Positions 26,334 through 35,387 of a stretch of 42,079 nt of DNA are shown one piece after another. The translations under genes were made by a program, and so were the position numbers. Numbering within the stretch: position 1 is the stretch's first letter; each line of letters opens with the position of its first letter. The stretch is from the NCBI GenBank assembly GCA_944323675.1, contig CALUTK010000013.1:1-42079 (forward strand), written 5' to 3'. Source of the DNA: Candidatus Gastranaerophilales bacterium. Its GTDB lineage: Bacteria > Cyanobacteriota > Vampirovibrionia > Gastranaerophilales > Gastranaerophilaceae. The notes below the pieces were generated by a model that ran no database searches, was not told the origin of the DNA, and saw only the letters and a list, made by a program, of their open reading frames with translations.

Positions 26334-27270
26334 AGAATGCGGATGCGAATTCAAAGAAAAACCCGACTACTGCGATTGCGGCAATAATACCTTTGACGAA
26401 ATTCTGCCGCAAAAATCCGCAATTGACATTCCGGATATAAGACAGATTGTCTCGTTTTTGATATTTGTCCTCTGCCTTATCTTAGCGATAATTCCGTGGA
26501 CAATCCCTGATAAGCCGCAGACTCAGGAGAAAATCGTAAAAAAAGCACAGCCGGCAGCACAGAAAATTCCTGATATAGAAGATATCTGGAATGATAAACT
26601 GCCAAAAGCCGCCGCTCCTGTACAGAAACCGGCACCGGCACCTGTAAAAGTTCAGCCTGAACCCGCAGCACCAAAACCGGTACAAAAACAAACTACGGTT
26701 GTGAAAAAACAAACACCTGCGAAAAAAACTACTGCACCAAAAAAGGTTACAACTAAAAAAACTACCCCTGTCAAAACCCAAACCTCAAAACCTGCTGCAA
26801 AACCAACAGCTTCTCAAAAGCAAACAAAACCAGCACAACAAGCTAAAACAACGCAAAACAAGCCGCCAAAGGTTGTTGAAAAAGTTGCACAGCAGGTTTC
26901 TCAGCCTAAACAAACTAAAAAAACAGTACAGCCGAAAAAAACACAAGAGGCAAAACCAAAACCTGTTGATAAAACACCTTTAATTAATTATAAAAATGAA
27001 TTAAGGATAGCGCTCCTTGCAAAATTAAATGTTCCGAATGTCACAGGAACAGGAGATTGCGCCGTAAGTTTTTCAATAGATACCGCAACAGGAAAACTCC
27101 TCAACAGAAACTTTATATATAAATCAAGCAACAAATCCGTCAATGATGAGGTTTACTATATGCTTATGCGGCTTCCGTACTTCAAAAAACCGCCTTCTCT
27201 CTATAAAGGCGAAACAATAAAAATGAAATTCTATTTTAACAACGGTTACTATGAAATTAGTTTTTTATAG
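26320..27270 (+). CDS. Zinc-ribbon plus TonB-like envelope protein
   Basis: A 316-residue protein. The first 25 residues carry Cys4, Cys7, Cys18 and Cys20 (CxxC...CDCGNN), a small zinc-ribbon pattern that should face the cytoplasm. A hydrophobic segment (about 42-62, IVSFLIFVLCLILAIIPW) follows. Next comes a long linker rich in Lys, Pro, Thr, Ala and Gln (about 75-225). The last 90 residues resemble a TonB/TolA C-terminal domain (LRIALLAKLNVP, CAVSFSIDTATGKLLN, YYMLMRLPYF). It is a second TonB-like protein directly after the first. A metal-ribbon head on a TonB-like protein is unusual. The start is supported by GAAGGTTAAAAA upstream and by the coupling overlap. Confidence 0.8.
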   Translation: MFRCRECGCEFKEKPDYCDCGNNTFDEILPQKSAIDIPDIRQIVSFLIFVLCLILAIIPWTIPDKPQTQEKIVKKAQPAAQKIPDIEDIWNDKLPKAAAPVQKPAPAPVKVQPEPAAPKPVQKQTTVVKKQTPAKKTTAPKKVTTKKTTPVKTQTSKPAAKPTASQKQTKPAQQAKTTQNKPPKVVEKVAQQVSQPKQTKKTVQPKKTQEAKPKPVDKTPLINYKNELRIALLAKLNVPNVTGTGDCAVSFSIDTATGKLLNRNFIYKSSNKSVNDEVYYMLMRLPYFKKPPSLYKGETIKMKFYFNNGYYEISFL

Positions 27271-27322
27271 AGTTGCCCGGTTGTAGAATGTAATTTTTGA
27301 ACAGGTCTGAAATCATTCATAT

Positions 27323-28198
27323 ATGAAAAAATTACTTGTTCAAATATTATCACTTATTCTATTAATATTAATTTTAGCGGGTATTATATGGCTTGTAATC
27401 TATATTGACAGAGCCGCTCATTATACACGTATAAAAGCTGAATTTACTGAATTGGAACCTTTTCCATCCAATATGCCGGTATTTTTTAAAGGCTTCCGCA
27501 TAGGTAAAATTACTAAAATCGCACCGAAAGACGACTATACTGCAACCCAGATGTCAATCACGCTTTTCCCGCGGGATTTGAATTTTCCGAAAAATGTTTA
27601 TGTAAGAGTAAAAAGCTACAAAGATGATTACGATTATGTTGAGGTGGAACTTCCTGAACTTGCAAGCGAAAAACTCCTCAAAAGCGGCGACATCATTGAA
27701 GGTAAATCAAACGTAACCTTTGAATCCTTAATTAAAAAACACGCCGAAAGCGGTTCTCTTGATTTAATAATTGAAGGCCTGGGCGAAATTACAGACAGCG
27801 TTAATAAAGCCGTACAGCAGGCAGACGGCTTGCTGGCAGATGTCAGGGCAACTCTTAAATCTAATCAGAATTACATTACACTTACGACAAAGAATCTTTC
27901 CGAGACTACAGGTTCTTTATATAAAACGAGCCTAAAAATTGACGGTTCAGTCGATCAAAAGACTCTCGACAATACTATGAAAAACCTTGAACAAACCACA
28001 CAAAATATGCAGCAGATTACGAGAAACATAGATTGCGCGACCCGTAACCTCACTGATACTATGAATCAGGTTAATGAAATTTCCGAAAACATTAACGGAA
28101 TTACAAACGGAGTTAATTGCACAATGAAAAAACGTTTTGGCGGGTTCCGTCTGATATTCGGAAAACCTGACCGGTGCTGTGACAAATGTAAACGTTAA
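27323..28198 (+). CDS. MCE/MlaD-family lipid-transport substrate-binding protein
   Basis: A 291-residue protein. A single N-terminal membrane helix (about 6-28) is followed by an MCE domain (about 36-125) with FFKGFRIGKITKI and VRVKSYKDDYDYVEV, the expected beta-barrel core. A long helical part (about 130-265) rich in Thr, Asn and Gln follows, typical of MCE proteins that build periplasmic tunnels. The C-terminus is unusual: CCDKCKR, a cysteine cluster. MlaD-type proteins move phospholipids between inner and outer membranes with an MlaEF transporter, none of which is in this window. It lies 52 nt after the previous gene and ends the plus-strand cluster at a long inverted repeat. Confidence 0.88.
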   Translation: MKKLLVQILSLILLILILAGIIWLVIYIDRAAHYTRIKAEFTELEPFPSNMPVFFKGFRIGKITKIAPKDDYTATQMSITLFPRDLNFPKNVYVRVKSYKDDYDYVEVELPELASEKLLKSGDIIEGKSNVTFESLIKKHAESGSLDLIIEGLGEITDSVNKAVQQADGLLADVRATLKSNQNYITLTTKNLSETTGSLYKTSLKIDGSVDQKTLDNTMKNLEQTTQNMQQITRNIDCATRNLTDTMNQVNEISENINGITNGVNCTMKKRFGGFRLIFGKPDRCCDKCKR

Positions 28199-28220
28199 TT
28201 GAATAGTGCCTGTATTATAG

Positions 28221-28297
28221 AAAGGATTTATTTATTTTCTTACCACGTTTCCGCACCTGCTCACACTATCGTTTCGAAAATAAATAAATCCTTTTTT
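28221..28297. terminator. Long perfect inverted repeat between convergent genes
   Basis: AAAGGATTTATTTATTTTC (28221-28239) and its exact reverse complement (28276-28294), 19 bp without mismatch, flank a 36-nt C-rich loop. T6 follows on the plus strand. Position between the MCE gene and gdhA suggests a bidirectional terminator, but the stem is longer and its loop larger than the other terminators here. Confidence 0.65.
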
Positions 28298-28321
28298 AAG
28301 TCTTTTGTACTTATAAAAAAA

Positions 28322-29677
28322 TTAAACAACGCCCTGCTCAATCATTGCCTGCGAAAGTTTCAGGAAAGAGGCAATATTTGCACCCGCAACGTAGTTATTT
28401 TTTAAGCCGTATTTTTCAGCGGACTCTTTGCAGGAATAGAAAATATTTTTCATAATATTTTCTAACTTTTTATCAACTTCCTCAAACGTATAATAAAATC
28501 TCATACTGTTCTGGCTCATTTCGATTGCGGATGTTGCAACCCCGCCGGCGTTGGCAGCCTTAGCAGGAGCAAGGAGAACGCCGTTTGAGTGAAAATATTC
28601 AATAGCCTCCAGTGCTGTCGGCATATTCGCGCCTTCCCCGATTGCAATAACGCCGTTTGCAACAAGTTTTTTCGCTGCCTCAAGCGTAATTTCATTCTGG
28701 GTTGCACAAGGGAGAGCAATATCCGTTTTTATTGACCAGATAGGGAACGGATTTTCTGCCGTGGCTTCGGTATAAACAGCCTCTTTGTGGTTGTTCAGAT
28801 AATCTTTTATTCTTCCCCTCTTAACTTCTTTGATAGTTTTAATATCCTGCAGTTCAATGCCGTATTTATCATAAATACAACCGTTTGAATCGCTCATTGC
28901 AACAACTTTTGCACCGAGTTGGAGAGCTTTTTCACACGCATAAATTGCAACATTGCCGGAACCTGAAATAGTTACGGTTTTACCCTCAAAGGAGTTGCTG
29001 CCGTTATTTTTCAGCATTTCGCGCATAAAGTAAATCAATCCGTAACCGGTGGCTTCCGTTCTTACAAGAGAACCTCCGTAAGATAATCCTTTACCTGTCA
29101 GCACTCCGCCTTCATAGGCATCTCTGATTCTTTTATACTGTCCGAAAAGGTAGCCGACTTCTCTTGCGCCGACACCGATATCGCCCGCCGGAACATCAAC
29201 ATCCTGACCTATGTGCCTGTAAAGTTCTGTCATAAAACTCTGGCAAAAACGCATAACTTCATTATCAGATTTCCCTTTAGGGTCAAAATCGCTTCCGCCT
29301 TTTGCCCCGCCTATCGGAAGCCCTGTCAGTGCATTTTTAAATATCTGTTCAAAACCTAAAAATTTAATAATACTCTGATTTACAGTCGGGTGAAATCTTA
29401 ATCCGCCCTTATATGGTCCTATAAGACTGCTAAATTGAACTCTATAGCCGCGGTTTACATTAATTTTTCCGTTGTCATCCACCCACGGAACCCTGAAACT
29501 TATCAATCTTTCAGGCTCGCTCATTCTTTCTAATATCGCATTCTTTTCCAGTTCCGGATGACTTGAAATTACCGGTTCAAGCGCTGTATAAACTTCTCTC
29601 ACTGCTTGCAAAAATTCTTTTTCAGACCCGTCTTTTTTTTCAATTTCCTTTAAAACTTTTTCAATATATTCGTTCAT
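28322..29677 (-). CDS. gdhA: Glutamate dehydrogenase (NADP-type, GdhA family)
   Basis: Catalyses 2-oxoglutarate + ammonia + NADPH to glutamate, a major route of ammonia assimilation in anaerobic gut bacteria. Length is 451 residues, typical of the hexameric class. GPYKGGLRFHP contains substrate-binding Lys90, and PIGGAKGGSDFDPKGKSD contains the catalytic Lys126 region. VPAGDIGVGAREVG and the Rossmann motif SGSGNVAIYA are also present. AAGGG 8 nt upstream gives the start. It has its own TTTACA/TATAAT promoter with a palindrome over the transcript start. It converges with the MCE gene and diverges from the SIMPL gene. Confidence 0.97.
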   Translation of the reverse strand: MNEYIEKVLKEIEKKDGSEKEFLQAVREVYTALEPVISSHPELEKNAILERMSEPERLISFRVPWVDDNGKINVNRGYRVQFSSLIGPYKGGLRFHPTVNQSIIKFLGFEQIFKNALTGLPIGGAKGGSDFDPKGKSDNEVMRFCQSFMTELYRHIGQDVDVPAGDIGVGAREVGYLFGQYKRIRDAYEGGVLTGKGLSYGGSLVRTEATGYGLIYFMREMLKNNGSNSFEGKTVTISGSGNVAIYACEKALQLGAKVVAMSDSNGCIYDKYGIELQDIKTIKEVKRGRIKDYLNNHKEAVYTEATAENPFPIWSIKTDIALPCATQNEITLEAAKKLVANGVIAIGEGANMPTALEAIEYFHSNGVLLAPAKAANAGGVATSAIEMSQNSMRFYYTFEEVDKKLENIMKNIFYSCKESAEKYGLKNNYVAGANIASFLKLSQAMIEQGVV

Positions 29678-29709
29678 AATTAACCCTTCTGCACCCGTAC
29701 GGTCAACAT

Positions 29710-29723
29710 AACTTAGTTAAGTT
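29710..29723 (-). promoter_or_regulatory. Probable operator at the gdhA transcription start
   Basis: AACTTA-GT-TAAGTT, a perfect 6-bp inverted repeat with 2-nt centre. It begins 1 nt after the gdhA -10 box and covers the predicted start site near 29718. A bound repressor would block initiation. The regulator is not identified. Confidence 0.5.
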
Positions 29724-29724
29724 T

Positions 29725-29753
29725 ATTATACACTTATTTTGTTTTTTTGTAAA
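29725..29753 (-). promoter_or_regulatory. gdhA promoter
   Basis: On the minus strand, -35 TTTACA (29753-29748), 17-nt spacer, -10 TATAAT (29730-29725). Its -35 overlaps the -35 of the divergent promoter at 29747-29775, so the two polymerase sites probably compete. Confidence 0.7.
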
Positions 29754-29775
29754 TTATAAAAATATATGTTAAAAT
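29747..29775 (+). promoter_or_regulatory. Promoter of the SIMPL gene
   Basis: TTGTAA (29747-29752), 17-nt spacer, TAAAAT (29770-29775). The transcript would start near 29782 and carry a 130-nt leader that includes the structured element at 29788-29881. Confidence 0.5.
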
Positions 29776-29787
29776 AATAAAGAAGTA

Positions 29788-29881
29788 AAAAGTCATTGCG
29801 GGCTACGACCCGCAATCGCAAAATCGGATTATTGTGAAATAATCTAAATCCGCAATTTCGGTTTTCCGGAATGACTGCTTT
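29788..29881 (+). repeat. Cloverleaf-like inverted-repeat element in the leader of the SIMPL gene
   Basis: The outer arms AAAAAGTCATT (29787-29797) and AATGACT-GC-TTTT (29870-29882) pair with a two-base bulge. Inside are three hairpins: GCGGG-CTACGA-CCCGC (29798-29813), GATTATT-GTGA-AATAATC (29826-29843) and CGG-TTTT-CCG near 29859-29868. The GTCATTGCG end resembles dispersed palindromic repeats seen in many bacterial genomes. It may be a mobile miniature repeat or an RNA regulator. No second copy was noticed here. Confidence 0.6.
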
Positions 29882-29914
29882 TAAATTTGTAACTGAAAGA
29901 CAAGGAGAATTTAT

Positions 29915-30640
29915 ATGTTAGAAAAAATGGAAAAATATCAACTGGTAATACTTTCCGTAGTGCTTGCTGCAGGATTAATCTTTTCGACAACACTTGCCAC
30001 AAAGAATTTATCAAAAGATGTAATTTCAGTAACAGGTTCCTCCTACAAAATCGTAACTTCAGACAGCGGGAGACTTGAATTCAGAATTATGTCGCGGAAA
30101 CCGACAAAAGCACTCGCTTATGACGCTATTACAAAACAAATTCCGCAGGTAAAAGAATTTATTAAATCCAAAGGATTTCAGGATGATGAAATTGAAATAA
30201 AAGCTCCAAACGGCTATTACACATATAAAACACTCCCGAACGGCAATACCTCAAGCGAGATTGAATATTACAATATTTCGCAGCCTATGTATGTGACATC
30301 TAAGGATGTTCAAAAAATTAAAGATTTATCAACAGAATTACAAACTCTGATTAATAAGGGAATTGATATTGACGCATATAACCCTCAGTACTTCTATTCA
30401 AAACTTGCGGATGACAAAGTTGAAATGCTTGGAAAGGCAACAAAAGATGCCAAAGACAGAGCTGCTTCTATGCTAAAAGCAACAAATAACCACGTTGGAA
30501 AAATCCAATCCGTACAAATGGGTGTTTTTCAAATTACACCTGTTGATTCAACGAATGTTTCCGATATGGGAATTAGCGATACATCCACTATCGAAAAGAA
30601 AATCACATCAGTTGCAAATGTAACTTTCCGCATTAAATAA
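29915..30640 (+). CDS. SIMPL-domain (DUF541) periplasmic protein
   Basis: A 241-residue protein with an N-terminal hydrophobic anchor or signal (about 9-27, LVILSVVLAAGLIFSTTLA). A SIMPL domain (about 38-240) follows: ISVTGSS..., a paired-helix region QIPQVKEFIKSKGFQDDEIE, and the C-terminal ITSVANVTFRIK strand. Family members are periplasmic or outer-membrane oligomers of poorly known role. AAGGAG 7 nt upstream gives the start. The 130-nt leader contains a multi-hairpin element. The next gene (30709) follows after 68 nt with its own strong RBS. Confidence 0.9.
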   Translation: MLEKMEKYQLVILSVVLAAGLIFSTTLATKNLSKDVISVTGSSYKIVTSDSGRLEFRIMSRKPTKALAYDAITKQIPQVKEFIKSKGFQDDEIEIKAPNGYYTYKTLPNGNTSSEIEYYNISQPMYVTSKDVQKIKDLSTELQTLINKGIDIDAYNPQYFYSKLADDKVEMLGKATKDAKDRAASMLKATNNHVGKIQSVQMGVFQITPVDSTNVSDMGISDTSTIEKKITSVANVTFRIK

Positions 30641-30708
30641 TCATGCGTAAGGGCTGGTACAAGACGCAGCTGTGAAATTCCCACTTGATTTCAGAAAGGA
30701 GAATTGTG

Positions 30709-31035
30709 ATGAAAAAAGTTTTATTATTATCTTCCATAGTTTTTTTAAGCACACTGACAGCCGGTGCAGAACCGATGCTTCCGCCTCAAATGATGGGTGA
30801 ATTTCAATCATTTCAAGGACAGGCTGTTCACGATATGAAGTATATTCAACAGCAACGGTTTAAGCAGGAAGAAATTAACGAAATGCGTGATATTGCAGAA
30901 CAAAAAGCCGAGAAAAACCGCGAACTTGAGGAACAGGAACCTGCAATAAAAAGAATATTCGGGAAAAAACCTGCCGGACAAAATGTTCAATTTACAGAAG
31001 AAAACGGGGAAATAAAAATTAAAAGTTCCGACTAG
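30709..31035 (+). CDS. Small secreted protein, charged coiled-coil
   Basis: A 108-residue protein. The start at 30709 is chosen because AAAGGAG lies 7 nt upstream and it gives a clean signal peptide (MKKVLLLSSIVFLSTLTAGA). An upstream in-frame ATG at 30685 has no RBS. After cleavage the protein has a methionine/proline-rich start (EPMLPPQMMGEF) and a highly charged helix (about 50-88). No family recognised. It may share a transcript with the SIMPL gene. Confidence 0.72.
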   Translation: MKKVLLLSSIVFLSTLTAGAEPMLPPQMMGEFQSFQGQAVHDMKYIQQQRFKQEEINEMRDIAEQKAEKNRELEEQEPAIKRIFGKKPAGQNVQFTEENGEIKIKSSD

Positions 31036-31073
31036 TTTTGCAACTTTAAAAGAGCAGCTTAAGAACTTTTTTA

Positions 31074-31775
31074 TTACTTGCTTACCCCGGCTCTGTAGCC
31101 GCACCATGCGGTGACTGCAGGCAGCAATCTTTCTGCGCCTAATTTCTCTATGAATTTAAACTTCGCAAGTACTAATGCACCCAGAACATCATCAAAATTC
31201 GCTAAAGCATCCTGTATTGTTAATTTTCTATCCGGATAAAGATCTTTCGGATCATTAATTTTATTTGAAAGTTCTGCTGCCAGATACATTCCGCCGCCAA
31301 CGCCGACTATTGTAGCCAGAATTTTGCAAGGAATATTGTTTAAAGGTTTTACATTTTCTCCAATCTTAAAAAGCCCTGCAATTATAACCGGCGGAACAGA
31401 ACAATTCATAAACTGAAAGACGCCTTCATGCAACTTATTTTTTCGCGATTCTTTCGACTCTCCTATCATGCCGGCAGCAACTCCGCCAAAAATTGACCCC
31501 GCTCCTATTGCAATAAATTCTTTTAATCCGTATTTTATACCAAGTAAATTGTTTAAAGTTTTTATCTTACCGTTTTGTTTTTTTGCAAAATATACAAGAG
31601 GTATCACTGATCCAATTACAGAACCTGCTGCTGCGCGCACTTTAGTAAAGGTATCAGCCTCCTCAAAATTATGATACCTTCTGCTAATGTATGGTTTACC
31701 GGTTCCGTTTTCATTCCGAATTGATGCAGACGAATTTACAGGGGTTTTTTCAGTTGTTTGAATTTTACTAATCAT
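31074..31775 (-). CDS. Hypothetical membrane protein with glycine-rich helices
   Basis: A 233-residue protein. Residues 1-45 are polar. Hydrophobic, glycine-rich segments follow: AAAGSVIGSVIPLVYFA (about 50-66), FIAIGAGSIFGGVAAGMIG (about 88-106), CSVPPVIIAGLF (about 126-137) and ILATIVGVGGGMYLAA (about 153-168). The C-terminal part contains DVLGALVLAKFKFIEKLGAERLLPA. It is possibly an inner-membrane or membrane-associated lineage-specific protein; no family recognised. No Shine-Dalgarno is visible, but a TATAAT lies 11 nt before the ATG. It follows the HlyD-like gene on the same strand after 86 nt. Confidence 0.75.
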   Translation of the reverse strand: MISKIQTTEKTPVNSSASIRNENGTGKPYISRRYHNFEEADTFTKVRAAAGSVIGSVIPLVYFAKKQNGKIKTLNNLLGIKYGLKEFIAIGAGSIFGGVAAGMIGESKESRKNKLHEGVFQFMNCSVPPVIIAGLFKIGENVKPLNNIPCKILATIVGVGGGMYLAAELSNKINDPKDLYPDRKLTIQDALANFDDVLGALVLAKFKFIEKLGAERLLPAVTAWCGYRAGVSK

Positions 31776-31786
31776 AAAATCACATC

Positions 31787-31792
31787 ATTATA
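31787..31792 (-). promoter_or_regulatory. -10 box of the membrane-protein gene at 31074-31775
   Basis: TATAAT on the minus strand exactly 11 nt before the ATG with no Shine-Dalgarno, the same spacing as for aroA and the first VWA gene. Confidence 0.4.
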
Positions 31793-31861
31793 CTACACCT
31801 GTAATTATAAACAAAACAAAATTTTTTTTAAAGTACAATCTTTACAAAATTATACAAAAAG

Positions 31862-32710
31862 TTAGAACACAAAACGTCTGTTGTTTAGGAAATAAACAGA
31901 ACCGCTATCTGAAGGTTTAATAACAGAACTGTTTATATTTGAATCAAAACTTATATATACAGCATAAACGGGTTTTTCATAACCTTCAATATCAGCAGCA
32001 TTTTCACTTATATAATCAATTGAACCATTGAAAGCTTTATCCTGATATTCCGGCACCTTAATAAGCACACCTTGACCGGCTTCAAGCTTTGACGAAGTTC
32101 TTTTATCAACGTATACCGCCACTTTTTTACTATCAGAAAGCAATTGTAAAATTTCATCTCCGGTTTTAGTTTGAGCCCCTTTTAAAAGCAGTTTTCCATT
32201 TACTGTTCCGTCTGTCCGGGCGTATATTTTAGTTATCTCAACCTGATTTTTCGCAGCCGCCTGTGCTTTTGCTATATTTTGGGCTTTTATTACAGCACTA
32301 TTATAAGCGTTTTGTGCAGTTTTCAAATCAGCAAGGATATCATCATATTTTTCCTGAGATATTACACCGTCTTTATACATAATTGCGGCATTTTCATACT
32401 TTTCTTCAGCATTCTTTAGTCTTGCTTTTGCCCCTGCAACATCAACCCGTGGTGAATTAACCTCTGATGTTTTTTCTTTTGAAGGAACTTCAATTTCGGC
32501 AATTAGTTGTCCGCGTTTTACCTGCTGCTGAGGTTTTACATAAATTTCTTTTATGGTTCCGTCTGCCGGAGACTTTATACTTGAAGATTCCGAATAAATT
32601 ATAGCAGTATATGACTTTTTCTGGTTTTGCTTAATACAAAAAACACCTGCACATACCAAACAAAGTATGACTATTATTACAGATATACCTGCCCATTTAT
32701 TCTTAATCAT
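31862..32710 (-). CDS. HlyD/EmrA-like periplasmic adaptor (membrane fusion protein)
   Basis: A 282-residue protein. The N-terminal membrane helix is about 7-27 (WAGISVIIVILCLVCAGVFC). A split biotinyl-lipoyl domain is visible as IKSPADGTIKEIYVKPQQQVKRGQLIAEI and later ITKIYARTDGTVNGKLLLKGAQTKTGDEIL. Between them lies a helical hairpin (about 90-160). A beta-barrel region ends the protein. Such adaptors bridge an inner-membrane transporter and an outer-membrane channel. No ABC, MFS or TolC partner is next to it, so its pump is unknown. AGAGG 8-9 nt upstream supports the start. Confidence 0.88.
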   Translation of the reverse strand: MIKNKWAGISVIIVILCLVCAGVFCIKQNQKKSYTAIIYSESSSIKSPADGTIKEIYVKPQQQVKRGQLIAEIEVPSKEKTSEVNSPRVDVAGAKARLKNAEEKYENAAIMYKDGVISQEKYDDILADLKTAQNAYNSAVIKAQNIAKAQAAAKNQVEITKIYARTDGTVNGKLLLKGAQTKTGDEILQLLSDSKKVAVYVDKRTSSKLEAGQGVLIKVPEYQDKAFNGSIDYISENAADIEGYEKPVYAVYISFDSNINSSVIKPSDSGSVYFLNNRRFVF

Positions 32711-32891
32711 ATTTATAACCTCTGCTTCTTACAATAAAAAATTAGCATAAATTAAAAAAAATGACAACTTATTAAATCGTCCGGAAAAAATTTTTAGTCA
32801 AAATAAAACATAAGCAAGCCGCACCTAACGGTCTTTCCTTTAATGGCAGAGGTCAAAAAGCCTTGAAAATCAACAATGTTATTTACTAGTA

Positions 32892-33272
32892 CTACCACTC
32901 CACAGTTTGAAAGACTAAATTACCGTTAAAGAACATGAAATATAAATAATAAGAAATTATAACAAGTGTATAACCGTAAAGATATTTCTTATCTTTAACT
33001 AAGCCATAACCGCCTGCCACAACAACAGAAAGCCAGAAAAGCTTCAGCCATACCAGACAAAATGTTAAAAACGGATTACCTGCAAGCCAGAAAAGTGGTA
33101 TAACCAAAACAATAAAATCAATAACAGCTGCAAAAAGCAGCATAGCAATCAAAACTATATTCGGAATATTCAAAATAATAAACCAAATTTCCGGAAGCCC
33201 TAATTTAAGTTTTTCCTTTGGCCGGGTATAATTTGAAACCTGAGAGTTTTTAGGAAATCCGTTGTCTGCCAT
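32892..33272 (-). CDS. Small integral membrane protein
   Basis: A 126-residue protein with about three to four hydrophobic segments: about 28-59, 66-88 and 98-115. A polar N-terminus comes first. The start has GAGGA 5 nt upstream. It begins 10 nt after the pyrG stop and is almost certainly in the same transcript. No family recognised. The 181-bp gap after its stop to the HlyD-like gene shows no terminator that I can defend. Confidence 0.72.
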   Translation of the reverse strand: MADNGFPKNSQVSNYTRPKEKLKLGLPEIWFIILNIPNIVLIAMLLFAAVIDFIVLVIPLFWLAGNPFLTFCLVWLKLFWLSVVVAGGYGLVKDKKYLYGYTLVIISYYLYFMFFNGNLVFQTVEW

Positions 33273-33282
33273 TAAATCCTCA

Positions 33283-34923
<1,641 letters not shown>

Positions 34924-34934
34924 TTAATGAATAA

Positions 34935-34956
34935 CTCCCGCCGATTTTAGCGGGAG
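34935..34956 (-). terminator. Hairpin between gatC and pyrG (terminator or attenuator)
   Basis: CTCCCGC (34935-34941) and GCGGGAG (34950-34956), a perfect 7-bp GC-rich stem with 8-nt loop. It starts 10 nt after the gatC stop on the minus strand and is followed by TTATTCATT, a broken U-tract. It may end gatC transcripts or control readthrough into pyrG. Confidence 0.55.
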
Positions 34957-34965
34957 CAAAAATTT

Positions 34966-35247
34966 TTAGTTAATCTTCGGAACCTTAAAGAAACCGTTTT
35001 CTTCTTCCGGCGCATTCGCCATAAGTTCCTCTTTTGTATGTTCATAAACGACTTTATCGTCGCGCATAACATTAACAAAATCTATAACCTGACACATTGG
35101 CTTAACATTAGATGTATCAACCTCATTCATCTGGTCAACGTATTTTAAAACATCGCCTAATTGCTTTGTGTAAAGTTCTTTTTCATCCTCCGTTAATTCC
35201 AAACGGGCAAGCTTTGCTACGTGTTCTACATCTTTTATGGTAATCAT
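34966..35247 (-). CDS. gatC: Asp-tRNA(Asn)/Glu-tRNA(Gln) amidotransferase subunit C
   Basis: A 93-residue subunit. VEHVAKLARLELTEDEKELY near the N-terminus and PMCQV...MRDDKV in the middle are the family hallmarks. The C-terminal ENGFFKVPKIN is also typical. GatC stabilises GatA and wraps around GatB in the GatCAB complex that amidates misacylated Glu-tRNA(Gln) or Asp-tRNA(Asn). GatA and GatB are not nearby. GGAGT 5 nt upstream supports the start. A hairpin follows the stop, so it may be transcribed apart from pyrG. Confidence 0.95.
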   Translation of the reverse strand: MITIKDVEHVAKLARLELTEDEKELYTKQLGDVLKYVDQMNEVDTSNVKPMCQVIDFVNVMRDDKVVYEHTKEELMANAPEEENGFFKVPKIN

Positions 35248-35356
35248 AACTTACTCCAAATATCTCAATACTATTTTTAAACTATAGCATAAAATAAAAT
35301 CATGAGAAAGTTATATTAATTATATTTAAATATTTTTACATATAAAAGAATTATGC

Positions 35357-35373
35357 TATAATACCTTTATAAT
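35357..35373 (+). promoter_or_regulatory. Promoter region of the sigma-factor gene
   Basis: Two TATAAT boxes, 35357-35362 (with TGC before it, extended -10) and 35368-35373. The TTG start is at 35388 with GGAGAG upstream, so the first box leaves room for the RBS and is more likely. Confidence 0.5.
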
Positions 35374-35387
35374 CGGAGAGTATTTTT

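Noticed and set aside
28199-28405. 68-codon frame after the MCE gene
   Set aside because: It spans the 19-bp inverted repeat and runs into the 3' end of gdhA; no RBS and no recognisable product.
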